Positions 9,194-18,648 of a DNA stretch of 64,000 nt are shown here, in pieces; the first letter of the stretch is position 1, and every line of letters begins with the position of its first letter. A program made the position numbers and the translations under genes. The stretch lies in contig NZ_JQNL01000001.1 in the NCBI RefSeq assembly GCF_000745235.1, positions 2,624,501 to 2,688,500 of the forward strand, in the 5' to 3' direction. The notes below the pieces were generated by a model that was given only the letters and a program-made list of their open reading frames with translations, was not told the DNA's origin and made no database searches. The DNA is from Luteibacter mycovicinus (lineage in GTDB: Bacteria; Pseudomonadota; Gammaproteobacteria; Xanthomonadales; Rhodanobacteraceae).

Positions 9194-11188
9194 TCAACGC
9201 TTCGAAAGATCCAGCGCATAAACCGCCGTACCGTCGCCATTGTCGCGCAGCTGCCTGACCGCCAGTCCCTGCGCCTTGGCTACGCCTTCCTTCCCGGACG
9301 CCGCCGTAAACGTCACCGGCCCCCTGGTCTTCACCGGCACGAAGCTCCACGAACGCTTGTCCACGTCCTTCGCGGTCACGGTCTTCTTCGCCTCGACCCA
9401 CTTGATCACGACTTCGCGGTTGCCGTCCGGCGCGTTGAGCACGACGGACTCACCGTTCATGCCGGGGAACTCACCACCACCGTTCGCACGATAGCTGTTG
9501 GTCACGACGATGAAGGTCTGGCCATCCCTGATCGCCTTGCCCTTGTACCGAAGATTGCCGATACGCTGGCCTTCCGGCTTCGTGATGTCGATGGTGTACG
9601 TGATGCCGCCCTGCATCTGGTCGAAGTTATACGGCACCAGCTTGCCGGTGAGCGGCTGTTCGCCTTCCTTCGACGGATCGATCTGGTTGAAGCGCGTCGC
9701 CGATTTCTCGAGCCAGGCCTTCACCCCTGCCGTGTCGATCTTCACCGCCGCCAGCGTGTTCGGATAGAAGTAAAGATCCGCGGCGTTACGGATCGTCATC
9801 GGTCCCCTGGCGACATCGGTGTAATCGTCCGGACCGCCGAAGCCCGTACGAAAGGCGGAGGCCGCGGAAATCACCGGAATGTCCTTCCACTCCGGATGCT
9901 CACGTGCGATCTCGTCGCGTGCATAGTCGGCCTGAGCCGCGTTGACCACCGCCAGCGCGCTCATGTTGCCTTCGTCGGCGAAGTAGCTGGTGAGGTCGTG
10001 ATCGGTCGCGCCGATCGGCGTGTTGACGTACGCGACCGCGGCGTCGTGCGCTTCCTTCACGATCGGCGCGATGGCCGGATCCGCAGGCACGCACTCGTTC
10101 TTCTTCGGACAGATCGGACGGACCTGGCTGTGGCTCTTGTCCTTCTGCACCACCCAGCGACCGTTCTCGCGGGTCATGGTCATGTTGATGACACCGAGAT
10201 CCTTGCCGAAGAAGCCGCCCATGACCGCAGGCACGCCGCGGACGATGCCGCGCTTCGCGTCGACGTCTTTCATGTCCATGTAGCGCGGCCCCGGAAACTC
10301 GGTATGCGAATGGCCGAGCAGCAGCGCATCGATGCCCGGCACACCGGCGAGGTACCACCCGCCGTTCTCCATCTGCGGCGTGTACGGCGCGGTGTTGAGG
10401 CCGCCGTGCAGGATGGCGACCACGAGGTCCGGTTTCTGCGCGAGCACTTCCGGCATGTAACGGTTGGCCGCTTCGACGACGCCGTCGACAGTGACCTTGC
10501 CCTGCAGGTTGCGCTTGTCCCAGTCGAGGATCGGCGGCGGCGTGAAGCCGATGATGCCGATGCGGAGCGCGGTCGGCGTGGTGCTGCCGTCGGCGTTCTT
10601 CACCTCGACGGTTTTGGTCACGATCGTCCACGGCTTGAAGATCGGCTGCTTGTCACGAACGCTGTAGACGTTGGACAACACCAGCGGAAACTTCGGGCCG
10701 GCACACTGCCGCGGCTTCACGCCGTCGACGTTCATCGCGGTGTTGGTGACCTGAGCAAGGAACGGCAGGCCGTAGTTGAACTCGTGATTGCCGGCGGTGC
10801 CGCCGTCGTAACCGATCGCGTCCATCGCGGCGTAGATGCCGAGCTCGGTATCGCAACCGACCGGCTTGACCAGTGCCTGATAATCGGCGAGTACCGAGCC
10901 CTGGATGGTGTCGCCACTATCGAACAGCACGGTGTTCGGGAACTCCTTGCGCGCCTGACGGATCAGCGTGGCGAGACGCTCGTAGCCGAAGCTCGGGTCG
11001 TCCTTCTGCTTGTAGTAGTCGTACGACAGGATGTTCGAATGGACGTCGGTGGTCTCGAGGATGGCGAGGTCGAGCGTGGCGCCATCTTTCACGCTGCCGG
11101 TTTTGCCGGACTTGTCCGCGGTCGGCGCGCTGGCGCACGCAGCGAGAAGGGCGGCCGAAAGCGTGGCCATCGCGAGAGATCTGAACAT
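9194..11188 (-). CDS. cpdB: 2',3'-cyclic-nucleotide 2'-phosphodiesterase / 3'-nucleotidase
   Basis: 664 aa from the ATG at 11188 (a TTG at 11212 is less likely). The N-terminus MFRSLAMATLSAALLAAC carries a lipobox (LLAAC), so it may be a lipoprotein, where E. coli CpdB is free in the periplasm. The metallophosphatase motifs are ILETTDVHSN, DSGDTIQG, GNHEFNYG and LLGHSHTEFPG; the C-terminal half is the 5'-nucleotidase substrate domain. It releases nucleosides and phosphate from cyclic and 3'-nucleotides. It neighbours an NPP-type esterase and a GDPD gene. Confidence 0.9.
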   Translation of the reverse strand: MFRSLAMATLSAALLAACASAPTADKSGKTGSVKDGATLDLAILETTDVHSNILSYDYYKQKDDPSFGYERLATLIRQARKEFPNTVLFDSGDTIQGSVLADYQALVKPVGCDTELGIYAAMDAIGYDGGTAGNHEFNYGLPFLAQVTNTAMNVDGVKPRQCAGPKFPLVLSNVYSVRDKQPIFKPWTIVTKTVEVKNADGSTTPTALRIGIIGFTPPPILDWDKRNLQGKVTVDGVVEAANRYMPEVLAQKPDLVVAILHGGLNTAPYTPQMENGGWYLAGVPGIDALLLGHSHTEFPGPRYMDMKDVDAKRGIVRGVPAVMGGFFGKDLGVINMTMTRENGRWVVQKDKSHSQVRPICPKKNECVPADPAIAPIVKEAHDAAVAYVNTPIGATDHDLTSYFADEGNMSALAVVNAAQADYARDEIAREHPEWKDIPVISAASAFRTGFGGPDDYTDVARGPMTIRNAADLYFYPNTLAAVKIDTAGVKAWLEKSATRFNQIDPSKEGEQPLTGKLVPYNFDQMQGGITYTIDITKPEGQRIGNLRYKGKAIRDGQTFIVVTNSYRANGGGEFPGMNGESVVLNAPDGNREVVIKWVEAKKTVTAKDVDKRSWSFVPVKTRGPVTFTAASGKEGVAKAQGLAVRQLRDNGDGTAVYALDLSKR

Positions 11189-11248
11189 CGAAGGGTATCC
11201 GGGTGGGAACAAGGAGATTCGGGGCGGAAAACTAGCAGAAAAAGGTCA

Positions 11249-11385
11249 TGTAGGAGCGCGCCTTGCGCGCGATGGGTGTGTTGCGGGGGTGCCTCTGGGG
11301 TGCCGCTGGTGTGCCGCGTCACCGCTTCGTTGGCTTTTCGCGCGCAGGGCGCGCTCCTACACGCGGGGGTGGGGCGCGCTCCTAC
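11249..11385. repeat. GTAGGAGCGCGC palindromic repeats
   Basis: A direct copy at 11249-11273, an inverted copy at 11338-11361 and a partial inverted copy at 11374-11385 of the same GTAGGAGC family seen at 9078-9182. The last one overlaps the stop codon of the NPP gene. Confidence 0.7.
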
Positions 11386-13307
11386 GGGAGGCGTTCCGCC
11401 TTAGCCTGGTCGAAGTAGGTGTAGGTCTTGCCGTTATCGCTCAGTTGTCTGGTCTTGAGGACGAAGCGGTACGTCGAACGATTCATCGGCGTGCCGTCCA
11501 CGCGACGCACGTCCAGGCCCGTCGAGGTATCGGTCGCGATATCGGCGGGCTTCACGCTCAGACCTTCGGGCGAGTGCCCTTCCAGCGCCTCGCGCAGCAC
11601 GCGCCCGTCCGGCTTGCCGAGGTCGATGTTCAGCAAGGCCGCGATGGTCGGCGCGACGTCCACGTTGCCGCTCGGCAGTTCGCTGCGCAGGTTCCTGCGG
11701 AAATCCGGGCCGCTGGCCAGCAGCATGTTGTGCACGTCGATCGGGCTGAAGCTGCCGTGCATGCCGCGCTCGTTGGACATGCTGGTATAGACCGTGCCCT
11801 TGAAACCCTGCACGGTCGCGTCGGCGTTGAAGTCGTAGCTGACGATGATGTCGGGTGAACGCGTGTTCTCAAGGTGCACGGCCGCCAGCGGGAGTGTGCC
11901 GGGGATCTTGCCGTAGCGGGCGTCGACGAAAATCGCGCCGAACATCTCGCGGCTCTGCAGGAAGCGTACGGCTTCCACGACGCGTGCGCGATCGTGCGAG
12001 GGCAGGTAGAGGTATTCGCTGCCGCCATTCGGCGCGATGACGAAGGCGTCCGTCGGCAGGTCGGCCGGCAGCTTATACGACGGCGTCGTATACGGGCCGG
12101 GCTTGCCACAGACGCGGCCGTCGTCGTCGAAGCGGGTCGGATGCAGCTGCGCGCCATCCGCTTTGAGGCCGGACATCACCGGCGCGTAGATGCAGCCGAA
12201 ACCGTCGAATGCCTTGAAGCCGGCGTGGGTCATCTCATCGGCGAGACGAATCGCGCCCGACGTGGAGAAGCCCCATTCCGCTTCGACGCGACCGACACGG
12301 CCATCGGCGATCTGACGCAACGGGAACAGGTCGGCAGGACCGGCGACGTTGCTGTGCGCGTGGTCGGAGACGATCACCAGATCGGTATCCGCGTCCATGC
12401 CCAACGACTTCAGCTTCGCCTGGAGCTGGCCCAGGAGTTCGTCCTGTGCGCGCAGGGCGAGATGGAAGTTCGGTGAACCCACACCGTAACTGTGCTCGGT
12501 GCCGTCGGGATTGCGCAGCCAGACGAAGCTGATATCGGGCTTCTCGACCGGCAGAACGTAGTCGAGGAAGGCCTTCATCAGGAACGCATTGGACGGTGTG
12601 GCCGGTGCACCGGCGCCATCGGAGGCGTCCGTGGTCGCGCCGTCCTTCATCGTGACCAGCGGCAACGGCGCGGTGGGCGTGCCGTTGTCCGGTTCCAGGT
12701 GGAAATGGTCCGGATCGTAGGCGTGTACGGTATTGGCCGGCAGCGGATAGCCGGCCTTCGTCAGTCGCTGCGCGAAGGCCAGCGGCAGCGCCACGTTCTC
12801 ATCGAGGATCACGCCGCCTTCGTGGATGTCCTGGAGGAAGGCCGGGCCCGATTTGCCTACCACAGCGGTCTTCAGCCCCGCTTTGCGTGCGCGCTCCAGC
12901 AACGTGGGCGCTTCCAGCAGATCGTGGTGCCAGTGATCGTCCAGCGCGCGCAGTACCGCATAGTCCTCGGTGTAGACCGGCGAGGCGAAGTCGCTGGGTG
13001 CGCCCTTCGCATCGAAACCGCTGGCGCCCGGCGCCCAGAAGCGGTTGCCGTAAAAACCGATCGTCCCCGGGAACGAGCCCGTGGCAAAACTCGACGCATT
13101 GACCATGGTGAAGGTCGGGTAGGTCGAGTGGTTGTCCGCGAAATACGTGCCCTGCCTGGCCAGCGCCGCCAGATTCGGCGTGTCGTCTTCGCTGATGGCA
13201 TCCGGCCGCATGCCGTCCCAGACGAAGACGATGACGCGGCGGGAGGCGTGCGCGTCCACGGCCAGGATCACCAGAAGCAGGGCGGCAAAGCGGGCGAGTC
13301 GGCGCAT
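11382..13307 (-). CDS. NPP-type alkaline phosphatase superfamily phosphodiesterase
   Basis: About 641 aa from the ATG at 13307, which gives a clean signal peptide MRRLARFAALLLVILAVDAHA; an in-frame ATG at 13340 adds 11 residues. Nucleotide pyrophosphatase/phosphodiesterase hallmarks: VFVWDGMRPD (metal Asp), the nucleophile Thr in YPTFTMVNASSFATG, and VSDHAHSN (metal ligands). It should cleave nucleotide or phospholipid diesters in the periplasm. It is divergent from the TonB receptor at 13486. Confidence 0.85.
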   Translation of the reverse strand: MRRLARFAALLLVILAVDAHASRRVIVFVWDGMRPDAISEDDTPNLAALARQGTYFADNHSTYPTFTMVNASSFATGSFPGTIGFYGNRFWAPGASGFDAKGAPSDFASPVYTEDYAVLRALDDHWHHDLLEAPTLLERARKAGLKTAVVGKSGPAFLQDIHEGGVILDENVALPLAFAQRLTKAGYPLPANTVHAYDPDHFHLEPDNGTPTAPLPLVTMKDGATTDASDGAGAPATPSNAFLMKAFLDYVLPVEKPDISFVWLRNPDGTEHSYGVGSPNFHLALRAQDELLGQLQAKLKSLGMDADTDLVIVSDHAHSNVAGPADLFPLRQIADGRVGRVEAEWGFSTSGAIRLADEMTHAGFKAFDGFGCIYAPVMSGLKADGAQLHPTRFDDDGRVCGKPGPYTTPSYKLPADLPTDAFVIAPNGGSEYLYLPSHDRARVVEAVRFLQSREMFGAIFVDARYGKIPGTLPLAAVHLENTRSPDIIVSYDFNADATVQGFKGTVYTSMSNERGMHGSFSPIDVHNMLLASGPDFRRNLRSELPSGNVDVAPTIAALLNIDLGKPDGRVLREALEGHSPEGLSVKPADIATDTSTGLDVRRVDGTPMNRSTYRFVLKTRQLSDNGKTYTYFDQAKAERLP

Positions 13308-13485
13308 GGATCGGTTCCGCGTGAGGGTAAAGGGCGCCATGGTGAGGCGTGCGTGTTGCAGTACGGGGACGCGGCCGAACTGCGACCTGCGTCACTCCGC
13401 GTCACATGTTCTTCTCTTCGTAAGAAAACCTAAACACTGGGCGGCCACGCTCGAAGGCTTCTTACGTTTTACGAGTTTCCTGCCG

Positions 13486-15777
13486 ATGAAGCACAACCGC
13501 AGCGCCCTGTTCCTCGCCCTCGCCGCCGCCATCGCCCTGCAGGCTCACGCCGAAGACGCGCCGCCCCCGAAGACGCAGGATCTGGACGCGGTCTCGGTGA
13601 TCGGCCAGGGCGAGACCCGCCAGGTGCAGCGCATCGTGCCCCAGGACCAGAAGGTTCTCCCGCCGGGTACCAGCCCTCAGAAGATCCTGAATCGCCTGCC
13701 GGGCGTCTCGGTGCAGTCCAATGACGCGTTCGGCGCCAACGAGGAGTCCCAGTCGATCACGTTGCGCGGTTTCAATACCACGCGCCTCGGCTACACCCTC
13801 GACGGTCTGCCGCTGGGCGACAACGCCTACGGCAACTACAACGGCCTCAATATCTCGCGCGCCCTGATCGCCGAGAACATGGCGACGGTGGAGTTGTCAG
13901 AGGGCATCGGCGCGCTCGGGACGGCGTCGACCAGCAACCTCGGAGGCGCCATTCAGTATTTCTCGTCGGATCCGGCGAAGACCTTCGGTGGCAAGGCGGC
14001 GCAGACCTTCGGCAGCGACCACAACCGTCGCACCTATGCGCGCATCGACACGGGTGACTACAAGGGTTTTTCGATGTACCTGTCCGGCATCAAGGCCGAC
14101 GCGGACATGTGGGCCCAGCCGGGCTCGAAGACCACGACCAGGCAGTTCAACGGCAAGGCCGTCTATGAGTTCGGTGACGGCAACCGGATCACCGGCTTCG
14201 CGGACACTTCGCGGACCGCGCAGGCCGACTACGCCTATCTGTCCAGGAGCGGCATGAGGCGCGGCCTCGGCTGGGACTGGAATCTCTACGCACCGGACTG
14301 GAACCGCGCCCTGGCGGCGGCCTATTGCACGCCGGCTTACACGGTCGGTGGGGTGCGCGACTCGCGTTGCGGCTACTCCGGCGGCGTCGACAACACCGAC
14401 GATGCCTACTACCTGAGCCGCGCGTTGCGTCGCGACGATCTGTACTACGTGGCGGGCGACTTCGCCGTGGCCGATGGCGCGACGCTGCATACCCAGGTTT
14501 ATCACCATGAGAACGCGGGCCAGGGCCACTGGTGGGCGCCGGGTCAGAAGTCCAACCCCGGCACCGCCGGGGAGCTGCCGATCTCCCTGCGCAGCACCAA
14601 TTACACGATCAACCGCAATGGCGCGATCGCGTCGCTGTCGTGGGACCTCGGCAATCATCATGTCGAGGGCGGCGTGTGGTACGAGAAGAACAACCATCAC
14701 GTGGAGCGCAACTTCTACTACGTGGACGGTCCGTTCAACGACGATTTCTATCTGTCCGACCCGGATCGTCGTCTGTTCTCGCAGGACTATACGATCACCA
14801 CCAAACAGGCGTACCTGCAGGACAGCTTCAAGGCGATGGACGATCGTCTGACCATCGACGTCGGTGTGAAGAGCCCGCACACGACCATGAAGGCGGTCGA
14901 AGCGCCGGGCGTGGAAAGCCCGTATGCCAACGGCACGCTCAAGGCGGGCAAGTCGCTGTTGCCGCAGGCCGGTCTTGCCTTCCAGCTGGCGCCCGGTCAG
15001 GAGGTGTTCCTGTCGTATGCAAAGAACATCGCGGCGTTCCAGGGCGGCGGTGCCGGTGGCCCGCTCTCCGTGTCGCAGAGTGCGTTCGACGGTACCAAGG
15101 CCAACCTCAAGCCCGAACAGTCGCGCTCCATCGATGGTGGCTTCCGCAGCGTCGGTCAGTCGTACGAAGCGTCGGTGGCGTTGTATGACGTGAAGTTCGA
15201 CAATCGTCTGCTCTCCCTCAACCCCTGCCCGAGCATCGAGCAGGGCACGCGTCCGGAGTGCAACACCGCCTTCGTCAACGTCGGCTCGGTGTCCAGTCGC
15301 GGCGCGGAATTCACCTTCATCTGGAAGCCGGTCCGTGGCTTCGAGTGGTACAACTCCGCCTCGTTCAACCGCTCGCGCTACGACGACAACTACGTCGCCA
15401 GCGGTGTGGTCGTCCCGGTGAAGGGCAAGACCACGGTGGATACGCCCAAGCGCATGTACTCGAGCGAGATCAGCTACACCTACGGCCCCTGGTCGGCCAG
15501 CCTGCGTGGCAAGTACACCGGCAAGCGCTACTACACCTATACCAACGATCAGAGCGTGGCCGGCGCCACCTCGTTCGACTTCGGCGCGGGCTACGATTTC
15601 GGTACGATCGGCTACCTCAAGTCGCTGACGCTGGCGCTGAACGTCACCAACCTCACCGACCATCGTTACGCGACCAATCTGACCGCGTTCGGCGCGACCG
15701 ATCCGAACGGCCGCGCACTGGCGTTTCATGCCAGCGCGCCACGCCAGAGCTTCGTTACCCTGTCGGCGGATTTCTGA
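13486..15777 (+). CDS. TonB-dependent outer membrane receptor
   Basis: 763 aa. MKHNRSALFLALAAAIALQAHA is a signal peptide. The plug domain follows (LNRLPGVSVQSND, ITLRGFNTTRLGYTLDG, NLGGAIQYFS), then a 22-strand barrel ending in an aromatic residue (VTLSADF). The frame is open upstream to 13132, but the signal peptide sets the start. Its TGA overlaps the ATG of the glycerophosphodiester phosphodiesterase gene by one base, so the two are co-translated. The ligand is unknown; the neighbours suggest a phosphorylated compound. Confidence 0.9.
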   Translation: MKHNRSALFLALAAAIALQAHAEDAPPPKTQDLDAVSVIGQGETRQVQRIVPQDQKVLPPGTSPQKILNRLPGVSVQSNDAFGANEESQSITLRGFNTTRLGYTLDGLPLGDNAYGNYNGLNISRALIAENMATVELSEGIGALGTASTSNLGGAIQYFSSDPAKTFGGKAAQTFGSDHNRRTYARIDTGDYKGFSMYLSGIKADADMWAQPGSKTTTRQFNGKAVYEFGDGNRITGFADTSRTAQADYAYLSRSGMRRGLGWDWNLYAPDWNRALAAAYCTPAYTVGGVRDSRCGYSGGVDNTDDAYYLSRALRRDDLYYVAGDFAVADGATLHTQVYHHENAGQGHWWAPGQKSNPGTAGELPISLRSTNYTINRNGAIASLSWDLGNHHVEGGVWYEKNNHHVERNFYYVDGPFNDDFYLSDPDRRLFSQDYTITTKQAYLQDSFKAMDDRLTIDVGVKSPHTTMKAVEAPGVESPYANGTLKAGKSLLPQAGLAFQLAPGQEVFLSYAKNIAAFQGGGAGGPLSVSQSAFDGTKANLKPEQSRSIDGGFRSVGQSYEASVALYDVKFDNRLLSLNPCPSIEQGTRPECNTAFVNVGSVSSRGAEFTFIWKPVRGFEWYNSASFNRSRYDDNYVASGVVVPVKGKTTVDTPKRMYSSEISYTYGPWSASLRGKYTGKRYYTYTNDQSVAGATSFDFGAGYDFGTIGYLKSLTLALNVTNLTDHRYATNLTAFGATDPNGRALAFHASAPRQSFVTLSADF

Positions 15778-16880
15778 TGAAGGCGATTGCTCTATCCTCA
15801 TGCGCTCTGGCCCTGGCCCTTGGAGTGCTCTCGATGCCCACGTCCGCCGCCCCGGCTCCCGGTAAGCCGATTGCCGCGAAGGTCCTCGTCATCGGTCACC
15901 GCGGTGCCAGTGCGCTGCGTCCCGAGCACACGCTGGCCTCGTACGCCGTGGCCATCGAGGACGGTGCCGACTTCGTCGAGCCGGATCTGGTCTCCACCAG
16001 GGACGGTGTGCTGGTCGTGCGTCACGAAAACGAGATCGGCGGGACGACCGATGTGGCCTCGCATCCGGAGTTCGCCAGCCGCCGGGTGACCAAGACCGTC
16101 GATGGCGAGTCGATCACGGGGTGGTTTACCGAAGACTTCACCCTCGCCGAGCTGAAGACGCTGCGCGCCCGAGAGCGCCTTGCGGATATCCGCAAAGCCA
16201 ACACGGCCTACGACGGCCAGTTCACCGTGCCGACCTTCGACGAGATGATCGAGTTTGTCGCCGCGGAAGCGTCGGCCAGGCATCGGGTCATCGGCATCAT
16301 TCCGGAGATCAAGCACTCGACGTATTTCCATGACGTCGGCCTGCCGATGGAAGACAAGGTGCTGGCTACGCTGGCGGCGCACGCCTATACGCGCACCGCA
16401 CCCGTGGAGATCCAGTCGTTCGAGATCCGCAATCTGAAGTACGTGCGCGGCAAGCTGGGCAAGGATCACCCGAACATCCGTCTGCTCCAGCTGATGGATC
16501 TGGCCGACCAGCACCCGGCCGACCAGCCGTCGACCACCTACGGCGCGATGATGACCCCGAAAGGTCTCAAGGCCATCGCCACCTACGCCGACGCCATCGG
16601 GCCGTCCACGCGCAGCATCATTCCGCTGACCGGAGACGGGAAGCTGGCGCCGGTCGCGCCGCTGGTGCACGACGCGCACGCCGCCGGGCTGGAGGTGCAT
16701 CCGTATACGTTCCGGCCGGAGAACCACTTCCTGGCGGCGGATTTCCGCGACGACGCGGGGGATGCGGCGCGGAACGACGCCGGTTCGGTGGCTGAGATCC
16801 GGGCCTATCTGGCGACCGGGATCGATGCGTTCTTTACCGACGACCCTGCGCTGGGGCGCAAGGCGCTGGATCGCCCCTGA
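15777..16880 (+). CDS. glpQ: glycerophosphodiester phosphodiesterase
   Basis: 367 aa. Signal peptide MKAIALSSCALALALGVLSM...SAA, so periplasmic. GDPD motifs: VIGHRGASALRPEHTLASY (catalytic His/Arg, Glu), DFVEPDLVSTRDGVLVVRHE (metal Glu/Asp and catalytic His), IIPEIKHS, and FFTDDPALGRKAL at the end. It hydrolyses glycerophosphodiesters from phospholipid turnover to glycerol-3-phosphate and an alcohol. It overlaps the stop of the TonB receptor gene, which suggests that receptor imports its substrate or product. Confidence 0.9.
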   Translation: MKAIALSSCALALALGVLSMPTSAAPAPGKPIAAKVLVIGHRGASALRPEHTLASYAVAIEDGADFVEPDLVSTRDGVLVVRHENEIGGTTDVASHPEFASRRVTKTVDGESITGWFTEDFTLAELKTLRARERLADIRKANTAYDGQFTVPTFDEMIEFVAAEASARHRVIGIIPEIKHSTYFHDVGLPMEDKVLATLAAHAYTRTAPVEIQSFEIRNLKYVRGKLGKDHPNIRLLQLMDLADQHPADQPSTTYGAMMTPKGLKAIATYADAIGPSTRSIIPLTGDGKLAPVAPLVHDAHAAGLEVHPYTFRPENHFLAADFRDDAGDAARNDAGSVAEIRAYLATGIDAFFTDDPALGRKALDRP

Positions 16881-16967
16881 TCCTGCGGGGTGTCGGGCTT
16901 TTCTGACGACACCCTGGCCCTTGCCCCGCTATGATCCCGGGCTCTGCCAGCTCCAGGGGTCGCCCCG

Positions 16968-18479
16968 ATGTCGTTAGCCAAGTTTCTCCGCCACAAGTCC
17001 GTCGAGCAGTTGCAGGCGGAGGTCGGCTTGCGTACGGACTTCCGCCGGGTCCTCGGCCTCTGGCAGCTCACGGCCATCGGTATCGGCGGCATCATCGGCG
17101 TGGGCATCTTCGTGCTCGCCGGCCAGCAGGCGGCCCTGAACGCCGGCCCGGCCGTCGCCCTCAGCTTCATCATCGCCGGCTTCGGCAGTGCCTGTGCCGC
17201 ACTCTGCTACGCGGAGTTCGCGGGTCTGATCCCGGTCACCGGCAGTGCCTATACCTACGGCTACGCCGTGCTCGGCGAGGGCGCGGCCTGGATCATCGGC
17301 TGGGATCTGCTGCTGGAATACGCCCTGGTGGTGGCGGTGGTCGCCATCGGCTGGTCCGGCTACGTGCAGGTGTTGCTGGCCACGGCAGGCGTGCATCTGC
17401 CGGAGTGGGCGCAGAAGAGCATGAGCGCCGACACCATGAACTATTACTGGCAGCAGGCGAAGCTGGGCGTCGGCTTCAGCGTCGCGAATCCGCTGCCGGG
17501 CCCGACCGACGCTCACCGCTTCAATGTCATCGCCGCCGGTATCTCGCTGTTCGTCGCCATTCTTTTGTCGATCAAGACGGAGTGGGGTGCGCGCCTCAAC
17601 ACCGTGATCGTCGGTATCAAGGTGATCGGCGTAGCGCTGGTGATCGGCGTTGGCGCGTTTTTCATCAACACCGCCAACTGGCACCCGTTCATCCCGGCGC
17701 GTGTATTCGACGCCAAGGGCATGGGCCACTTCGGCTGGCAGGGCGTGCTGACGGGCGCGAGCGTCGTCTTCTTCGCGGTGTTCGGCTACGACACGCTGAC
17801 CACGGCGGCCGAGGAAGCGAAGAACCCGCAGCGCGACCTGCCACGCGCGGTGCTGCTCTCGCTGGCGGTCGCGATGGTGCTTTATATCGCCGTGTCGCTG
17901 GTGCTTACCGGCATCGTTCCTTACGGGACGCTAAGCGGCGAAGCCTCGGTATCCGACGCCTTCAACGCCATCGGCCTGCCGTGGCTTAGCAACGTGATCG
18001 CCGTCGCGGCGGTGATCGGTGTGATCAGCGTGCTGTTCGCCTTCATGCTCGGCGCGGCGCGCATCTGGTTCGCGCTGTCGCGTGATGGGCTGTTGCCGGC
18101 ATGGTTCGCGCAGGTGCATCCGCGCTTCGGCACGCCTGCACGTCCGACGATGATCCTTGGCATCTTTACCGCCGTGGTGGCCGGCCTGCTGCCGATCGGT
18201 GAAGTGGCGGAGCTGGTCAACATCGGCACGCTGAGCGCGTTCATCCTGATCTGCGCCTCGGTGCTGGTGCTTCGTGTGCGCAAGCCGCATCTCGAACGGA
18301 AGTTCAAGACGCCGGCCGTGTGGTTCGTGGCGCCGCTGGGTATTTTGTTCTCGCTGGCGCTGATCTGGGGGCTGCCGGCGATCACCTTCGAGCGGTTTGC
18401 GATCTGGATGGTGTTGGGCCTGATCGTGTATTTCACGTATGGCGTTCGGAACAGCAAGCTCAATCGTGGGTATCGCTGA
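16968..18479 (+). CDS. APC-family amino acid permease
   Basis: 503 aa, about 12-14 hydrophobic helices. The first helix carries the APC signature LTAIGIGGIIGVGIFVLAG and helix 3 the segment AGLIPVTGSAYTYGYAVLGEG; the size fits the cationic amino acid transporter (CAT/YfnA-like) group. It is an inner-membrane amino acid/proton symporter or exchanger; the substrate is not visible. It starts 87 bases after glpQ. Confidence 0.85.
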   Translation: MSLAKFLRHKSVEQLQAEVGLRTDFRRVLGLWQLTAIGIGGIIGVGIFVLAGQQAALNAGPAVALSFIIAGFGSACAALCYAEFAGLIPVTGSAYTYGYAVLGEGAAWIIGWDLLLEYALVVAVVAIGWSGYVQVLLATAGVHLPEWAQKSMSADTMNYYWQQAKLGVGFSVANPLPGPTDAHRFNVIAAGISLFVAILLSIKTEWGARLNTVIVGIKVIGVALVIGVGAFFINTANWHPFIPARVFDAKGMGHFGWQGVLTGASVVFFAVFGYDTLTTAAEEAKNPQRDLPRAVLLSLAVAMVLYIAVSLVLTGIVPYGTLSGEASVSDAFNAIGLPWLSNVIAVAAVIGVISVLFAFMLGAARIWFALSRDGLLPAWFAQVHPRFGTPARPTMILGIFTAVVAGLLPIGEVAELVNIGTLSAFILICASVLVLRVRKPHLERKFKTPAVWFVAPLGILFSLALIWGLPAITFERFAIWMVLGLIVYFTYGVRNSKLNRGYR

Positions 18480-18520
18480 AGCGCTGCCGCGACGGCATGG
18501 GTGAACGCCTTACGCGTCTT

Positions 18521-18536
18521 GTAGGAATTCCCCTAC
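18521..18536. promoter_or_regulatory. inverted repeat upstream of cdiB
   Basis: GTAGG-AATTCC-CCTAC, 113 bases before the cdiB start, followed at 18554 by another TCCTACGACTA. This resembles binding sites of LuxR/FixJ-type response regulators (TAGGAA...CCTA). A role as an operator of the cdi locus is inference. Confidence 0.4.
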
Positions 18537-18648
18537 ACGACGTGTCGGCAATATCCTACGACTAAAGCTCAGCCCCTGAGATGCGCAGGCTCTAAAATTC
18601 CCCACCTCGGAGCAGCACGGCCCGGACCGGCCAGAAACAGGGGAAAAC

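Noticed and set aside
13389..13405. GCGTCAC-N3-GCGTCAC as a Pho box before the TonB receptor
   Set aside because: The repeat spacing is 10, not 11, bases and the half-sites differ from CTGTCAT; too weak to claim.
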